A stretch of 64,000 bases of DNA from Candidatus Wolfebacteria bacterium GW2011_GWE2_44_13. GTDB taxonomy: Bacteria > Patescibacteria > Paceibacteria > UBA6257 > UBA9933. The position numbers and the translations under genes were made by a program. This document shows, piece after piece, positions 53,255 through 60,451 of this stretch. Location of the stretch: positions 496,809-560,808 of the forward strand of contig LCHW01000001.1 of NCBI GenBank assembly GCA_001000675.1, read 5' to 3'. Each line of letters starts with the position of its first letter. Position 1 is the first letter of the stretch. The notes under the pieces are model-generated. The model saw only the letters and a list, made by a program, of their open reading frames with translations, made no database searches and was not told where the DNA came from.

Positions 53255-53324
53255 TTGACATTAACTACTTGCTTGCTATACTTTATGTACTAAACGTGAA
53301 GGGCATCCTATATGGGTGCCCTTC
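53255..53324 (+). ncRNA. Small RNA at the 3' end of NYN gene 2
   Basis: TTGACA (53255-53260), 16-nt spacer, TATACT (53277-53282), then hairpin GAAGGGCA/TGCCCTTC (53298-53305, 53317-53324). It ends 5 bp before the NYN stop (53329). Same arrangement as 48632-48722, but the hairpin differs in sequence and the T-run is weak. Confidence 0.6.
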
Positions 53325-53328
53325 TTCG

Positions 53329-53952
53329 TTATTCCATCCTAAGGATATTTCTAAGATACTCAAAATCTCTCAAATTACTTCCTGCGAATTGTCTTAATTC
53401 TTTTGCGGTTCTATCGCTCCTGCTTAATACAATAACATCTTTATTTTCTCCTCTAAGATATTTCAATACTGGCAAGAAATCTCCGTCCCCAGAAAGCACA
53501 ACCGCCCTCTCGAAATTATTCTTTTCTTTCATTAAATGGAACGCCATATCAACATCACAATTCGCCTTTCGTTTTGTCGATCCATCATCTTGATCATATA
53601 ACTTTACTGGTTTTAAAAACAATACATATCCAAAGGACTCAAGCCTTAAATAAAATCTAACCCGTTGAAGATGTCTCCCAATAAGCAGAATATCCGCTTC
53701 ATTCAAAGTCTTTTCTTCATTTTTTAAAATATCCAATAAATGCTCTTCTAGTCGCTTTATTGGGACTGTTTCATCTTTTTGATAGTCATATTTAAAATTA
53801 TGGATTTCAACACCACCGAAGTACAGAATTCTTTCGGTCTGATATTTATCACCTAAATATGTAAAAAGCTTTTTATAATCAATTTTCCACCCCAAACTTT
53901 TCTCTCCTCCATAAAATAGATTGGATGCATCAATAAATGCAAATGTTTTCAT
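53329..53952 (-). CDS. NYN-domain (LabA/PIN-like) protein 2
   Basis: 207 aa. FAFIDASNLFYGG with the first Asp, the ADILLIGRHLQRVRFYL helix, ANCDVDMAFHLM with the central Asp, and VLSGDGDFLPVLKYLRG with the DGD pair. The C-terminal part (LRQFAGSNLRDFEYLRN) is of the same kind. It differs enough from NYN 1 that the two genes are not recent copies, although their 3' flanks are nearly the same. Confidence 0.9.
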   Translation of the reverse strand: MKTFAFIDASNLFYGGEKSLGWKIDYKKLFTYLGDKYQTERILYFGGVEIHNFKYDYQKDETVPIKRLEEHLLDILKNEEKTLNEADILLIGRHLQRVRFYLRLESFGYVLFLKPVKLYDQDDGSTKRKANCDVDMAFHLMKEKNNFERAVVLSGDGDFLPVLKYLRGENKDVIVLSRSDRTAKELRQFAGSNLRDFEYLRNILRME

Positions 53953-54152
53953 ATCAGTATTTTATCATATTACGAATATATAATAAAAATATGAAGCTCC
54001 CACGGGCTTATGCTCGGGTTTTTGTTAGAAGCATAAACTAAAACCGCCCTTGCCTTGCGGCAGTGGCGGTGGTTTTAATATTACTATACTAATCTGAAAT
54101 GTAATAATTATCAACGGTGCTAATAGGATTAATCACCGTTTCCCCTTCATTA

Positions 54153-54192
54153 ATCCCTCAATCTTACCAAATTTTGACCTATTATATAACTA
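54153..54192. repeat. Cassette repeat, copy 5 (short)
   Basis: TTAATCCCTCAATCTTACCA, AATTTTGACCTATTATATAA. The palindrome is replaced by the strong terminator of the 54242 gene (54195-54220). Confidence 0.75.
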
Positions 54193-54194
54193 AT

Positions 54195-54220
54195 AAAAAA
54201 GCCCCCGTTGCCGGGGGCTT
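54195..54220 (-). terminator. Intrinsic terminator
   Basis: AGCCCCCG-TTGC-CGGGGGCT with TTTTTT on the minus strand. Confidence 0.92.
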
Positions 54221-54241
54221 GTCTTCTTTGAGGTCGGAGTA

Positions 54242-54583
54242 TTATCCTGGGACCATCGTACCTCTCCCGCCTTCTTGGTCGATGATCGTGTGAATCCGCG
54301 CACCCCACGCTTCCTGTTCACGATGCCAGGAGGTTTGATAGCAGTCAGGCCCTGTGGTCTTAGAATTGGCAAAGTATGCCATCCCCAAAAACATCTCGAG
54401 AAGCGCCCTGTGGTCAGATTTCTCTTCTCCTGCGATATAGGACAATGTAAGTCCGCCACAAGCAAAGGCATCGAGCACCAATACGTTCGGATGCTTAGCG
54501 CGCAGCTCCTTAATATCTTCGGCGATTATACATCCTCCAGCACCGCGGCCATCACTACGGAAATTTACCATAAATGCTTCCAT
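54242..54583 (-). CDS. Hypothetical GC-rich protein under a palindrome-bearing promoter
   Basis: 113 aa. GGAGGAAC lies about 7 nt before the ATG. Not recognised. It has a Gly-rich start (RSDGRGAGGCIIAED), a hydrophobic strand (VLVLDAFACGGLTLSYIAG), and a His/Trp-rich end (YQTSWHREQEAWGARIHT). It is probably cytosolic. The promoter (54630-54658) carries the palindrome also found before 45263 and 55751. Confidence 0.68.
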   Translation of the reverse strand: MEAFMVNFRSDGRGAGGCIIAEDIKELRAKHPNVLVLDAFACGGLTLSYIAGEEKSDHRALLEMFLGMAYFANSKTTGPDCYQTSWHREQEAWGARIHTIIDQEGGRGTMVPG

Positions 54584-54629
54584 TCCCTGTTCCTCCCAGA
54601 ATTTTTTATTTCTATATCGTACTGAAAAT

Positions 54630-54658
54630 AAAATAGCCCATATGGGCTATTTTGTCAA
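54630..54658 (-). promoter_or_regulatory. Promoter with palindromic operator, site B
   Basis: TTGACA (54653-54658, minus), 17-nt spacer and TATTTT (54630-54635). The spacer is a perfect palindrome, AATAGCCCATATGGGCTATT with further A/T pairs on both sides. Confidence 0.75.
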
Positions 54659-54708
54659 ATTACTCTGTTTATTTTATTAATGGGGGTCAGGCACCATTAA
54701 TTGTAAAA

Positions 54709-55608
54709 TCATTTTACGGCGTCGGTAAATACCACTAGCCTTTGGTCGTAGCTTAATTTATCCGGATTCCACGCACCTTCACACGTAATTATATTAAGAT
54801 GAGCTCCATCATCTGCAGCTGCAAAAACGTCCGTTGCATTTGCCGCTGGATCATACAAGCGACTCTCCCGAACCACAAAGTTAATCGACTCTCCCTTATC
54901 ATTCAAAATTGATAGCGTATCTCCTGGGCGCAATATACTCAGATCGGTAAATACTCCCGGTTTTATAGCCGCCCCACCGCGAATCTGTGCCACATGTCCG
55001 GTAATGACGGATGTGCCTTTCTCTCCTGGTCGCGCGCTCCCCGTAAACCATCCGATATCGACGATATTGTTTGGTATTTCCATCGCTCCATCGGGCGTGA
55101 TTCCTGTATATTGAAAACCTGCATTAACGTTGATTTTCGGAATGGTGAGTCGTATTGGAGACCCATCCCTGTTGTTTATCGCAACTACTGTTGTTGTTCC
55201 CCTTAGTATGGTTGCTGTTCCAACTGCCACCCCTGTTGATTCTACTAATTCTGTTGTCGTTGCAATTATGCCTTTTACAGGGATATTAATAGTCGGTAAT
55301 GGCTCTATTGATGCATTCATCCTTGCCCTTGATAGGACACCAAAATAACCAGCAGTAGGACTAATGTTTACCGATGCCTGCCACGCACCAAGAGCCTTTC
55401 TTGTCATCGGCCCGAAATAACCTGTTGGAGTAGCAATCTCCAGAAAACCTCCGTCGATTAATATTTGTTGCAATGCAGATACCTCACTACCACGACTTCC
55501 TATCGTAAGATTTTTTGTGAACACGCTACTTGCACCCTGCGCACTATTTACTGTGATGCAAAAAATAGTCACCAATACGATAACCCATATTTTACGAAAT
55601 AGTTTCAT
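54709..55608 (-). CDS. Sortase with N-terminal peptidoglycan-binding domain
   Basis: 299 aa. Signal peptide (1-25), a PG_binding_1 domain (about 32-95: LTIGSRGSEVSALQQILI, TGYFGPMTRKALGAWQ), a T/V-rich linker, then a class F-like sortase: RLTIPKINVNAGFQYTGI, the catalytic His in TSVITGHVAQ, Cys in LNIITCEGAW, and Arg in YDQRLVVFTD. It links exported proteins to the surface or processes them. The Ig-repeat giant at the left edge might be a substrate; no sorting signal can be seen. Confidence 0.93.
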   Translation of the reverse strand: MKLFRKIWVIVLVTIFCITVNSAQGASSVFTKNLTIGSRGSEVSALQQILIDGGFLEIATPTGYFGPMTRKALGAWQASVNISPTAGYFGVLSRARMNASIEPLPTINIPVKGIIATTTELVESTGVAVGTATILRGTTTVVAINNRDGSPIRLTIPKINVNAGFQYTGITPDGAMEIPNNIVDIGWFTGSARPGEKGTSVITGHVAQIRGGAAIKPGVFTDLSILRPGDTLSILNDKGESINFVVRESRLYDPAANATDVFAAADDGAHLNIITCEGAWNPDKLSYDQRLVVFTDAVK

Positions 55609-55690
55609 ATACCATTATTATGTCACACTGAATACTATTCCCCTAGGGGTATGTGGTCTGATTAGTTTTCTAATCCCTTATTGCTCCGAA

Positions 55691-55719
55691 CAAAAAAGCC
55701 GCGAGGATAATCTCGCGGC
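55691..55719 (-). terminator. Intrinsic terminator
   Basis: GCCGCGAG-GATAAT-CTCGCGGC with TTTTTTG on the minus strand. Confidence 0.9.
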
Positions 55720-55750
55720 AGTAGAAATCTTGCAACAGGCTTAGAGGAGG

Positions 55751-56053
55751 TTAATGTAACGGGATGATAAACTTTTCTGAAACCTCGTTCTCAGAAACGA
55801 TGGCAAAGCTCCACCAATTTCTTGCCCTTTCTTCTCCGAAAAAAGACAGTGGAAAAGCATCCCTGATAATGAAGTGGTGCAGGAATAAAATTTTCTCACC
55901 ACCGCCGTTGGGATTAACGATTGTCAGCTCTGTCCTCCTGATATCTTGCGCATACACCAGCTGCCAATCCTTCTCACCCTTCGGCACCCACCCCAAGAAG
56001 TCTTCTTTCAATTCATACTCTTGAGGTTGATTGCCTAACCGGTATGTTGCCAT
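55751..56053 (-). CDS. Hypothetical GC-rich protein under a palindrome-bearing promoter
   Basis: 100 aa. GAGAGGAG lies 7-8 nt before the ATG. Unrecognised; mostly beta by appearance (QEYELKEDFLGWVPKGEKDW; KILFLHHFIIRDAF; ENEVSEKFIIPLH), and Trp-rich. The promoter (56103-56132) carries a decayed form of the palindrome of 45263 and 54242. Terminator at 55691-55719. Confidence 0.68.
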   Translation of the reverse strand: MATYRLGNQPQEYELKEDFLGWVPKGEKDWQLVYAQDIRRTELTIVNPNGGGEKILFLHHFIIRDAFPLSFFGEERARNWWSFAIVSENEVSEKFIIPLH

Positions 56054-56102
56054 CTTTACGCTCCTCTCCCTTTCGAATTTGCTCTCTATTTGTTCTAAGC
56101 AT

Positions 56103-56132
56103 AAAATAGCCCATAATGCTCTATTTTGTCAA
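56103..56132 (-). promoter_or_regulatory. Promoter with palindromic operator, site C
   Basis: TTGACA (56127-56132, minus), 18-nt spacer, TATTTT (56103-56108). The centre, AATAGCCCATAATGCTCTATT, has one extra base and one broken pair compared with site B. Confidence 0.6.
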
Positions 56133-56200
56133 ACTTTCCCCAACCCCTTCCTACTAGCAGGTAGGCCCCATACGACTTCTTATCTGCGCTCGAAGAGTAG

Positions 56201-56233
56201 AAAAAATACGTCCAAATCGGACGTATTTTTATT
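56201..56233 (-). terminator. Intrinsic terminator
   Basis: AAAATACGTCC-AAAT-CGGACGTATTTT with A/T flanks after the VOC gene. Confidence 0.88.
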
Positions 56234-56723
56234 ATGCTTCTTCGTATGCTTTCTTTAGGGCTTCGATGTCGATTTTTATCATCGGCAACATTGCGTGCAT
56301 TACCCGCTCTGCTTTTTTTGGATCTTTATCCCGCAGCATTTCATCCAATATTTCTGGCACTACTTGCCATGTAACACCGTATTTGTCCTGTAGCCATCCG
56401 CATTGCTGCGCCTTTTCATCGCCTCCTTCAATTAGTTTTTCCCAATAATGATCTACTTCTTCCTGTGTCTTGCAATATATCGCAAAGGAAATAGCGGGGG
56501 TGAGTTTGAACATCGGGCCTCCGTTCAAGCAAAGAAATCGCTGACCATTTAGTTCAAATTCAACAGTTGATATCGACCCTTCTGGCTTTCCGGAAACCTG
56601 TGCCCCTTCGGCACCATATCGATCGATGTTAAGTATTTTTCCCTCTTTAAATATCGATAGGTAAAAATTCACCGCCTCTTCTGCTTTATCGTCAAACCAT
56701 AAACACGGAACTATTTTTTGCAT
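56232..56723 (-). CDS. PhnB-like VOC-fold protein
   Basis: 163 aa. The 3-demethylubiquinone-methyltransferase-like/PhnB family of the VOC superfamily: CLWFDDKAEEAVNFYLSIF, FLCLNGGP, ISFAIYCKTQEEVDHYWEKL, and GWLQDKYGVTWQVVP. Family members are often annotated as methyltransferases but have no proven activity. Confidence 0.92.
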   Translation of the reverse strand: MQKIVPCLWFDDKAEEAVNFYLSIFKEGKILNIDRYGAEGAQVSGKPEGSISTVEFELNGQRFLCLNGGPMFKLTPAISFAIYCKTQEEVDHYWEKLIEGGDEKAQQCGWLQDKYGVTWQVVPEILDEMLRDKDPKKAERVMHAMLPMIKIDIEALKKAYEEA

Positions 56724-56973
56724 AGTTGTATTTTATTGTTAATTACTTAATTTTATCAAATTATTGGTTGTTATGTAATTGCCTGGGAGGGCCGGCTTCG
56801 TGTAAGAATGTATACTTCGCCGGCATTCCGATGTTGCGAACGGCTCCGGCCGTGGCAACATCACCAGTCAAAACACTTTCCCGTCGTCGTTTCACTCCTC
56901 CCAATAGGGCTTCCCTGCCTAGGGCGGGCAGGCCCTTGAGAGGTTTCTCATCCACGTCCGACGAACAGAAAAC

Positions 56974-57009
56974 AAAAATACATCCAATTTGGATGTATTT
57001 TTGTTTTTT
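56974..57009 (-). terminator. Terminator of the tRNA gene
   Basis: AAAAATACATCC-AATTT-GGATGTATTTTT, 2-30 nt after the tRNA 3' end on the minus strand. Confidence 0.8.
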
Positions 57010-57010
57010 G

Positions 57011-57307
57011 CTCCCCGGGAGGGATTCGAACCCCCGACCATCTCGTTACATTTATCCTATGATTACTTATAGGGATGGACTATATCATCTTCCTCATAAT
57101 AAGGAAGCGAGGCGCTTCGATCATCGTTTAAACAATGATCTACTCCTAAAAAGGATAGTCTCTACACCTTCCCGCTTTAGGCGGGCTTGGCTCGGTATTA
57201 CCTATTGCTAGGCTTCACCGATTTCACCTCGTTTTTCCGCTTTCAATTACTTGAAAGGGCTGCGTATAACTTCACAGCGAGCCGCTCTACCACTGAGCTA
57301 CCAGGGA
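57011..57307 (-). tRNA. tRNA-Asn(GUU) split by a group I intron
   Basis: Exon 1 (57307-57274) holds TCCCTGG, the D arm GCTC/GAGC and CTGT. Exon 2 (57048-57011) starts TAA, completes the loop CTGTTAA with anticodon GTT, and continues to the T arm GGGGG-TTCGAAT-CCCTC, acceptor CCGGGGA and G73. All seven acceptor pairs form (one G-T). The top pair of the anticodon stem, G27 with A43, is a mismatch. The 3' CCA is not encoded. G73 and the anticodon fit Asn. Confidence 0.92.
57049..57273 (-). other. Group I intron (225 nt) in tRNA-Asn
   Basis: P1: exon GCTGT pairs with intron GCAGC (57263-57259), ending in U-G at the splice site. P10: GTTA in the P1 loop (57270-57267) pairs with TAAC of exon 2. 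P4-P6: ATACCGAGCCAAGCC, then CCCGC/GCGGG. P7: GACTAT (57160-57155) pairs with ATAGTC (57083-57078). The last base is G, as required. There is no ORF, so no homing endonuclease. Confidence 0.93.
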
Positions 57308-57395
57308 ATGGTATTTAGTTGTGATCCGTAGAATGGATTTCTCCAAACCACGTAATGTCTATTTTATCAAAAAATCCTTATTTTGCAAGGGCAAG

Positions 57396-57590
57396 GTTGG
57401 GCTCAGATTCTTCGGCAAGCTCAGAATGACAACCTGTAAAAGAGAGTGTGCTGGATCCTGTTTTTCAACGGGATGACCCACCTTCGCTAAAGCTATGGGC
57501 GGGCGAAGCTCCGCAAAGTCCGCCCAAGGCTGACCACGGGGTAAGCAATGCAGGGATACTGGATTCCCGCCTGCGCGGGAATGACAATAT
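57396..57590. repeat. REP-like block before the tRNA
   Basis: TTCTTCGGCAAGCTCAGAAT followed by two or three further units including TGGATTCCCGCC and GCGGGAATGACA. The whole 57308-57606 gap has no gene. Confidence 0.65.
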
Positions 57591-57606
57591 AGGCAAGGCG
57601 ACGCGA

Positions 57607-58149
57607 TTAGCTGTTCTTTTTACTGATGAGTTCTATTATTTTCTCGACTGCGGTTTCTGCTGTTGCGGGCTCAGCGATCATTCTATTGCGCTGATCAAAG
57701 GGTTGGCCAGCCATTTTATCTGCCCAGCCGCCTGTTCCTTCAACCACAACAATAGGAATATTTAGCTGGTACGCGATAAGCATCTCAGTCATCGTTCCTG
57801 AGCCACCGGAAATGGCAATAATGCCGTCGCATGAGTTAACAAGGACAAATTCGCGTCCACCTCCGCGCTCTAAGCCACTACAGATAATAATATCGGTTGT
57901 ACTCTCGGTATCCCAAATATCCTTCCCTTTGCCGTAGGTTACGCCAACGGTGGTGCCGTTGTATTTTTTTGCTCCCCTGGCTGCTGCGGTCGACAATGAG
58001 TCGTAGTCTTTTTCAGCTCCATAGAAAAGGACGTTGCCACTTTTGGCGACGTCACCGCCGATTGCGAGCGCAATTTCTTCTAATTGTTTTGAATAATTTA
58101 AGTCTGCAGCTGACCCCATAACACCAATTTGTAATTTTCTGTTGTTCAT
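57607..58149 (-). CDS. SLOG/LOG-like nucleotide-binding protein (TIGR00725 type)
   Basis: 180 aa. Rossmann-like: IGVMGSAADL at the start, the NVLFYGAEKD region, GREFVLVNSCDGIIAISGG and the GSGTMTEMLIAY motif near residue 118, all typical of the SLOG superfamily. Members include cytokinin riboside phosphohydrolase and DprA-like proteins, so the substrate is probably a nucleotide or derivative. Next to hisS but not clearly in its operon (197 bp apart). Confidence 0.85.
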   Translation of the reverse strand: MNNRKLQIGVMGSAADLNYSKQLEEIALAIGGDVAKSGNVLFYGAEKDYDSLSTAAARGAKKYNGTTVGVTYGKGKDIWDTESTTDIIICSGLERGGGREFVLVNSCDGIIAISGGSGTMTEMLIAYQLNIPIVVVEGTGGWADKMAGQPFDQRNRMIAEPATAETAVEKIIELISKKNS

Positions 58150-58346
58150 ATGTTTATACTTTGTTTTTATTTTTAATTAAAAATGCACCTGCTTTCGCAA
58201 GGCGCACCTAACTTCGAGATACGGGAATGAGTCGCATCAACAAACACGCCTCGTGGTTAAGGTATGACTGTGATGATAATGGTTGAGAGCGACTTTTCTG
58301 TACATTGTTTTTACTCTATAACTCTTTAACTTTTTTGTCAAAAACT

Positions 58347-59711
58347 TTATTTCATCGCTTCATTTATGTGCGCTGCGATGGCTTCTTTCGCTAACATAAC
58401 TTGCTCCCCTGTTTCCATGTTTTTAACAGCAAACAGGCCAGATTTTATTTCATCCTCCCCTACGAGTACAACGAATGGAATCCCTTTTTTGTTTGCGTAG
58501 GTAAGCTTGTTTTTCATCTTTGTGTCTTCGAAATACACCTCCGTAGAAATTCCTGCTTCGCGGATGCGCTTTGCAATTTCTAACGGCATAGACATATCTT
58601 CAACGAGCGGAACAACTAATACTTTTGTCGGTGTTGCTACGCTTGTCTTGATAAGCCCTATTTCTTTCAATTGTGAAAATAATCTTGTGAGCCCAATTGA
58701 TATCCCTACCCCTGGCAGTTTTCTATCGGTATATTTTTCTGCCAAGTTATCGTATCTTCCTCCTGAACAAATTGATCCGAGCCCTGGATAATCGCGCAAT
58801 ACTGTTTCATACACTGTTCCTGTGTAATAATCGAGCCCCCGTGCGATCGTAAGGTCTATTACATATCGATCCTCGGGGACGCCGAGCGCTTGCATAGCAC
58901 ACACGACTTCGTCGAGCTCGCTTACGCCCTGTCGAAAAATGTCATTATCGACACACAAGTTTCGCAATGCCATAAGCATTTCTTGTGGCGTTCCATTAAT
59001 TCCGATAAATTGAAATATTTCTCTGATTGCGGGATTAGGGACGCCGAGCGCAACTAATAACCCCCTCACTTCGTTTTCACCTACTTTTTCAAGCTTATCA
59101 ATTGTCTGGATAATTCCAACGGATTGATTCCCTGCTTCGAGTGAATCAAGTAATCCTGTGATAAGTTTTCGGTTACTGATTTTAATGACAAACGGTCCAA
59201 AATCTAATTTACTAAACACTTCGTTAATCACACTCGGAATTTCCGCGTCGTTCATTAAACTCAATGATCCATCTCCAATAATATCGATATCACATTGATA
59301 GAATTCTCGATAACGACCCTTTTGTGGTTTTTCACCGCGATATACTTTACCGATGTGGCAGCGACGGAATGGGAATACTAAATCATTCGCATGTTCACTC
59401 ACATAACGTGCCAACGGCACGGTTAAATCAAATCGCAATGCTAAATCGTTATCACCCTTTGTAAATTGATAAATCTGTTTTTCTGTTTCTCCTCCTGCTT
59501 TTGCAAGCAATACTTCTGCTCGCTCTATTACCGGAGTATCTAATGCGACGAATCCGTATTTTTCATATACCGCTTCGATTACTGCTTTTATCCCGTCAAA
59601 AACAATTTGCTCTGCGGGTAACAATTCCATAAACCCAGGTAATACTCGGGTGGTTATTTGTCCATCTTTTCCTTTTTCGTCCTCTTCCTGTTCTTGAGAC
59701 AATTGTGTCAT
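58347..59711 (-). CDS. hisS: Histidyl-tRNA synthetase
   Basis: 454 aa. Class II motifs: PGFMELLPAEQIVFD, TLTVPLARYV as LRFDLTVPLARYV (motif 2 region), the RGEKPQKGRYREFYQCD loop, RGLDYYTGTVYE, and GGRYDNL. The C-terminal anticodon-binding domain (KVLVVPLVEDM onward) is present. It charges tRNA-His. Confidence 0.96.
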   Translation of the reverse strand: MTQLSQEQEEDEKGKDGQITTRVLPGFMELLPAEQIVFDGIKAVIEAVYEKYGFVALDTPVIERAEVLLAKAGGETEKQIYQFTKGDNDLALRFDLTVPLARYVSEHANDLVFPFRRCHIGKVYRGEKPQKGRYREFYQCDIDIIGDGSLSLMNDAEIPSVINEVFSKLDFGPFVIKISNRKLITGLLDSLEAGNQSVGIIQTIDKLEKVGENEVRGLLVALGVPNPAIREIFQFIGINGTPQEMLMALRNLCVDNDIFRQGVSELDEVVCAMQALGVPEDRYVIDLTIARGLDYYTGTVYETVLRDYPGLGSICSGGRYDNLAEKYTDRKLPGVGISIGLTRLFSQLKEIGLIKTSVATPTKVLVVPLVEDMSMPLEIAKRIREAGISTEVYFEDTKMKNKLTYANKKGIPFVVLVGEDEIKSGLFAVKNMETGEQVMLAKEAIAAHINEAMK

Positions 59712-59745
59712 TTTTTATTTTTGTATTATATAGCGCCTTCTTGCG

Positions 59746-60228
59746 TTATGCCTTTTCCTCCCCTTGTGCATCTTTTTCTCTATGCACGGGCTGTGTATGG
59801 GGAGGCACTCCAACGGGCTCTTGCGCTATGATACCAAGGTTTTCTTCGACCCGTTCAAGGCGTCGATCAAGCTTCTTGAGCATACCTTCTAGCTTCCATT
59901 GCATTTGGATGTGGCTTACTGACTGAAAACGTATTTCTTCTTCTGTCTCTTCGTCGATGCGCTTGTCTTCGTTGATTCCACTGATAATAATCTGTTCTCC
60001 AACAAAGAACGAGACAAATAATCCTGATATTAAAAGGATGAGCGTTCCGACTATGATTGATGCGATATAACTCATCTCATAGTCATCTGCGATGCCCCAG
60101 ATACCACGCCATAGCAAAATAATGCCCACGCTACCAACCATTGCGTATACAACTGGGTGGTGTGCCAATGCTGCACGCACCTTATCTTCTAATCTGTCGA
60201 AGTAGTGAATAATTTTTTTTAGTTTCAT
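59746..60228 (-). CDS. Membrane protein with two helices
   Basis: 160 aa from ATG 60228. Two hydrophobic segments (about 26-45, VYAMVGSVGIILLWRGIWG; about 55-75, IASIIVGTLILLISGLF), then a charged cytosolic helix (KLDRRLERVEENL) that may be a coiled coil. A YfiB/DUF350-like identity is not clear; unknown function. Confidence 0.72.
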   Translation of the reverse strand: MKLKKIIHYFDRLEDKVRAALAHHPVVYAMVGSVGIILLWRGIWGIADDYEMSYIASIIVGTLILLISGLFVSFFVGEQIIISGINEDKRIDEETEEEIRFQSVSHIQMQWKLEGMLKKLDRRLERVEENLGIIAQEPVGVPPHTQPVHREKDAQGEEKA

Positions 60229-60263
60229 GGTTTTGGTGTGTAGGCTTATGAGACAATGCAGTT

Positions 60264-60440
60264 TCAGATCCTTCGGCAAGCTCAGGATGACAATACGGGA
60301 AAAGAAGGGCTCTGGATTCCCGCCTTCGCGGGAATGACAATGCGAGAGGGTCTGGATACCGGCCTACGCCGGTATGACAAGACGGGGAGCGGAATGACCC
60401 GCCTTCGCTAAAGCTACGGGCGGGCGAAGCAATGCGGGGG
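60264..60440. repeat. REP-like block
   Basis: TCCTTCGGCAAGCTCAGGAT, GATTCCCGCCTTCGCGGGAA, then CCGGCCTACGCCGGTATGACA and further units, before the alaS stop. Confidence 0.75.
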
Positions 60441-60451
60441 GGGCTACTCTT

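Larger units (their letters stand above)
52922..53328. other. Gap with cassette repeat copy 4, REP block and a small RNA
   Basis: It holds GGTAGCCACTATTAATTC (53005-53022), cassette repeat 4 (53041-53150), TTCCCGTTTTCACGGGAATGACA (53150-53174 region) and the small-RNA promoter and hairpin (53255-53324). Positions 53041-53290 match 48383-48670 almost throughout. Confidence 0.7.

Noticed and set aside
48383..54192. Integron attC sites as explanation for the repeats
   Set aside because: No clear RYYYAAC/GTTRRRY core pair at the ends, genes carry their own promoters, and no integrase is seen.
57049..57273. tRNA-His reading of CTGTGAA in the unspliced anticodon loop
   Set aside because: Discriminator G73 and lack of the His-type G-1:C73 pair do not fit, and the intron core and P1/P10 give GTT after splicing.
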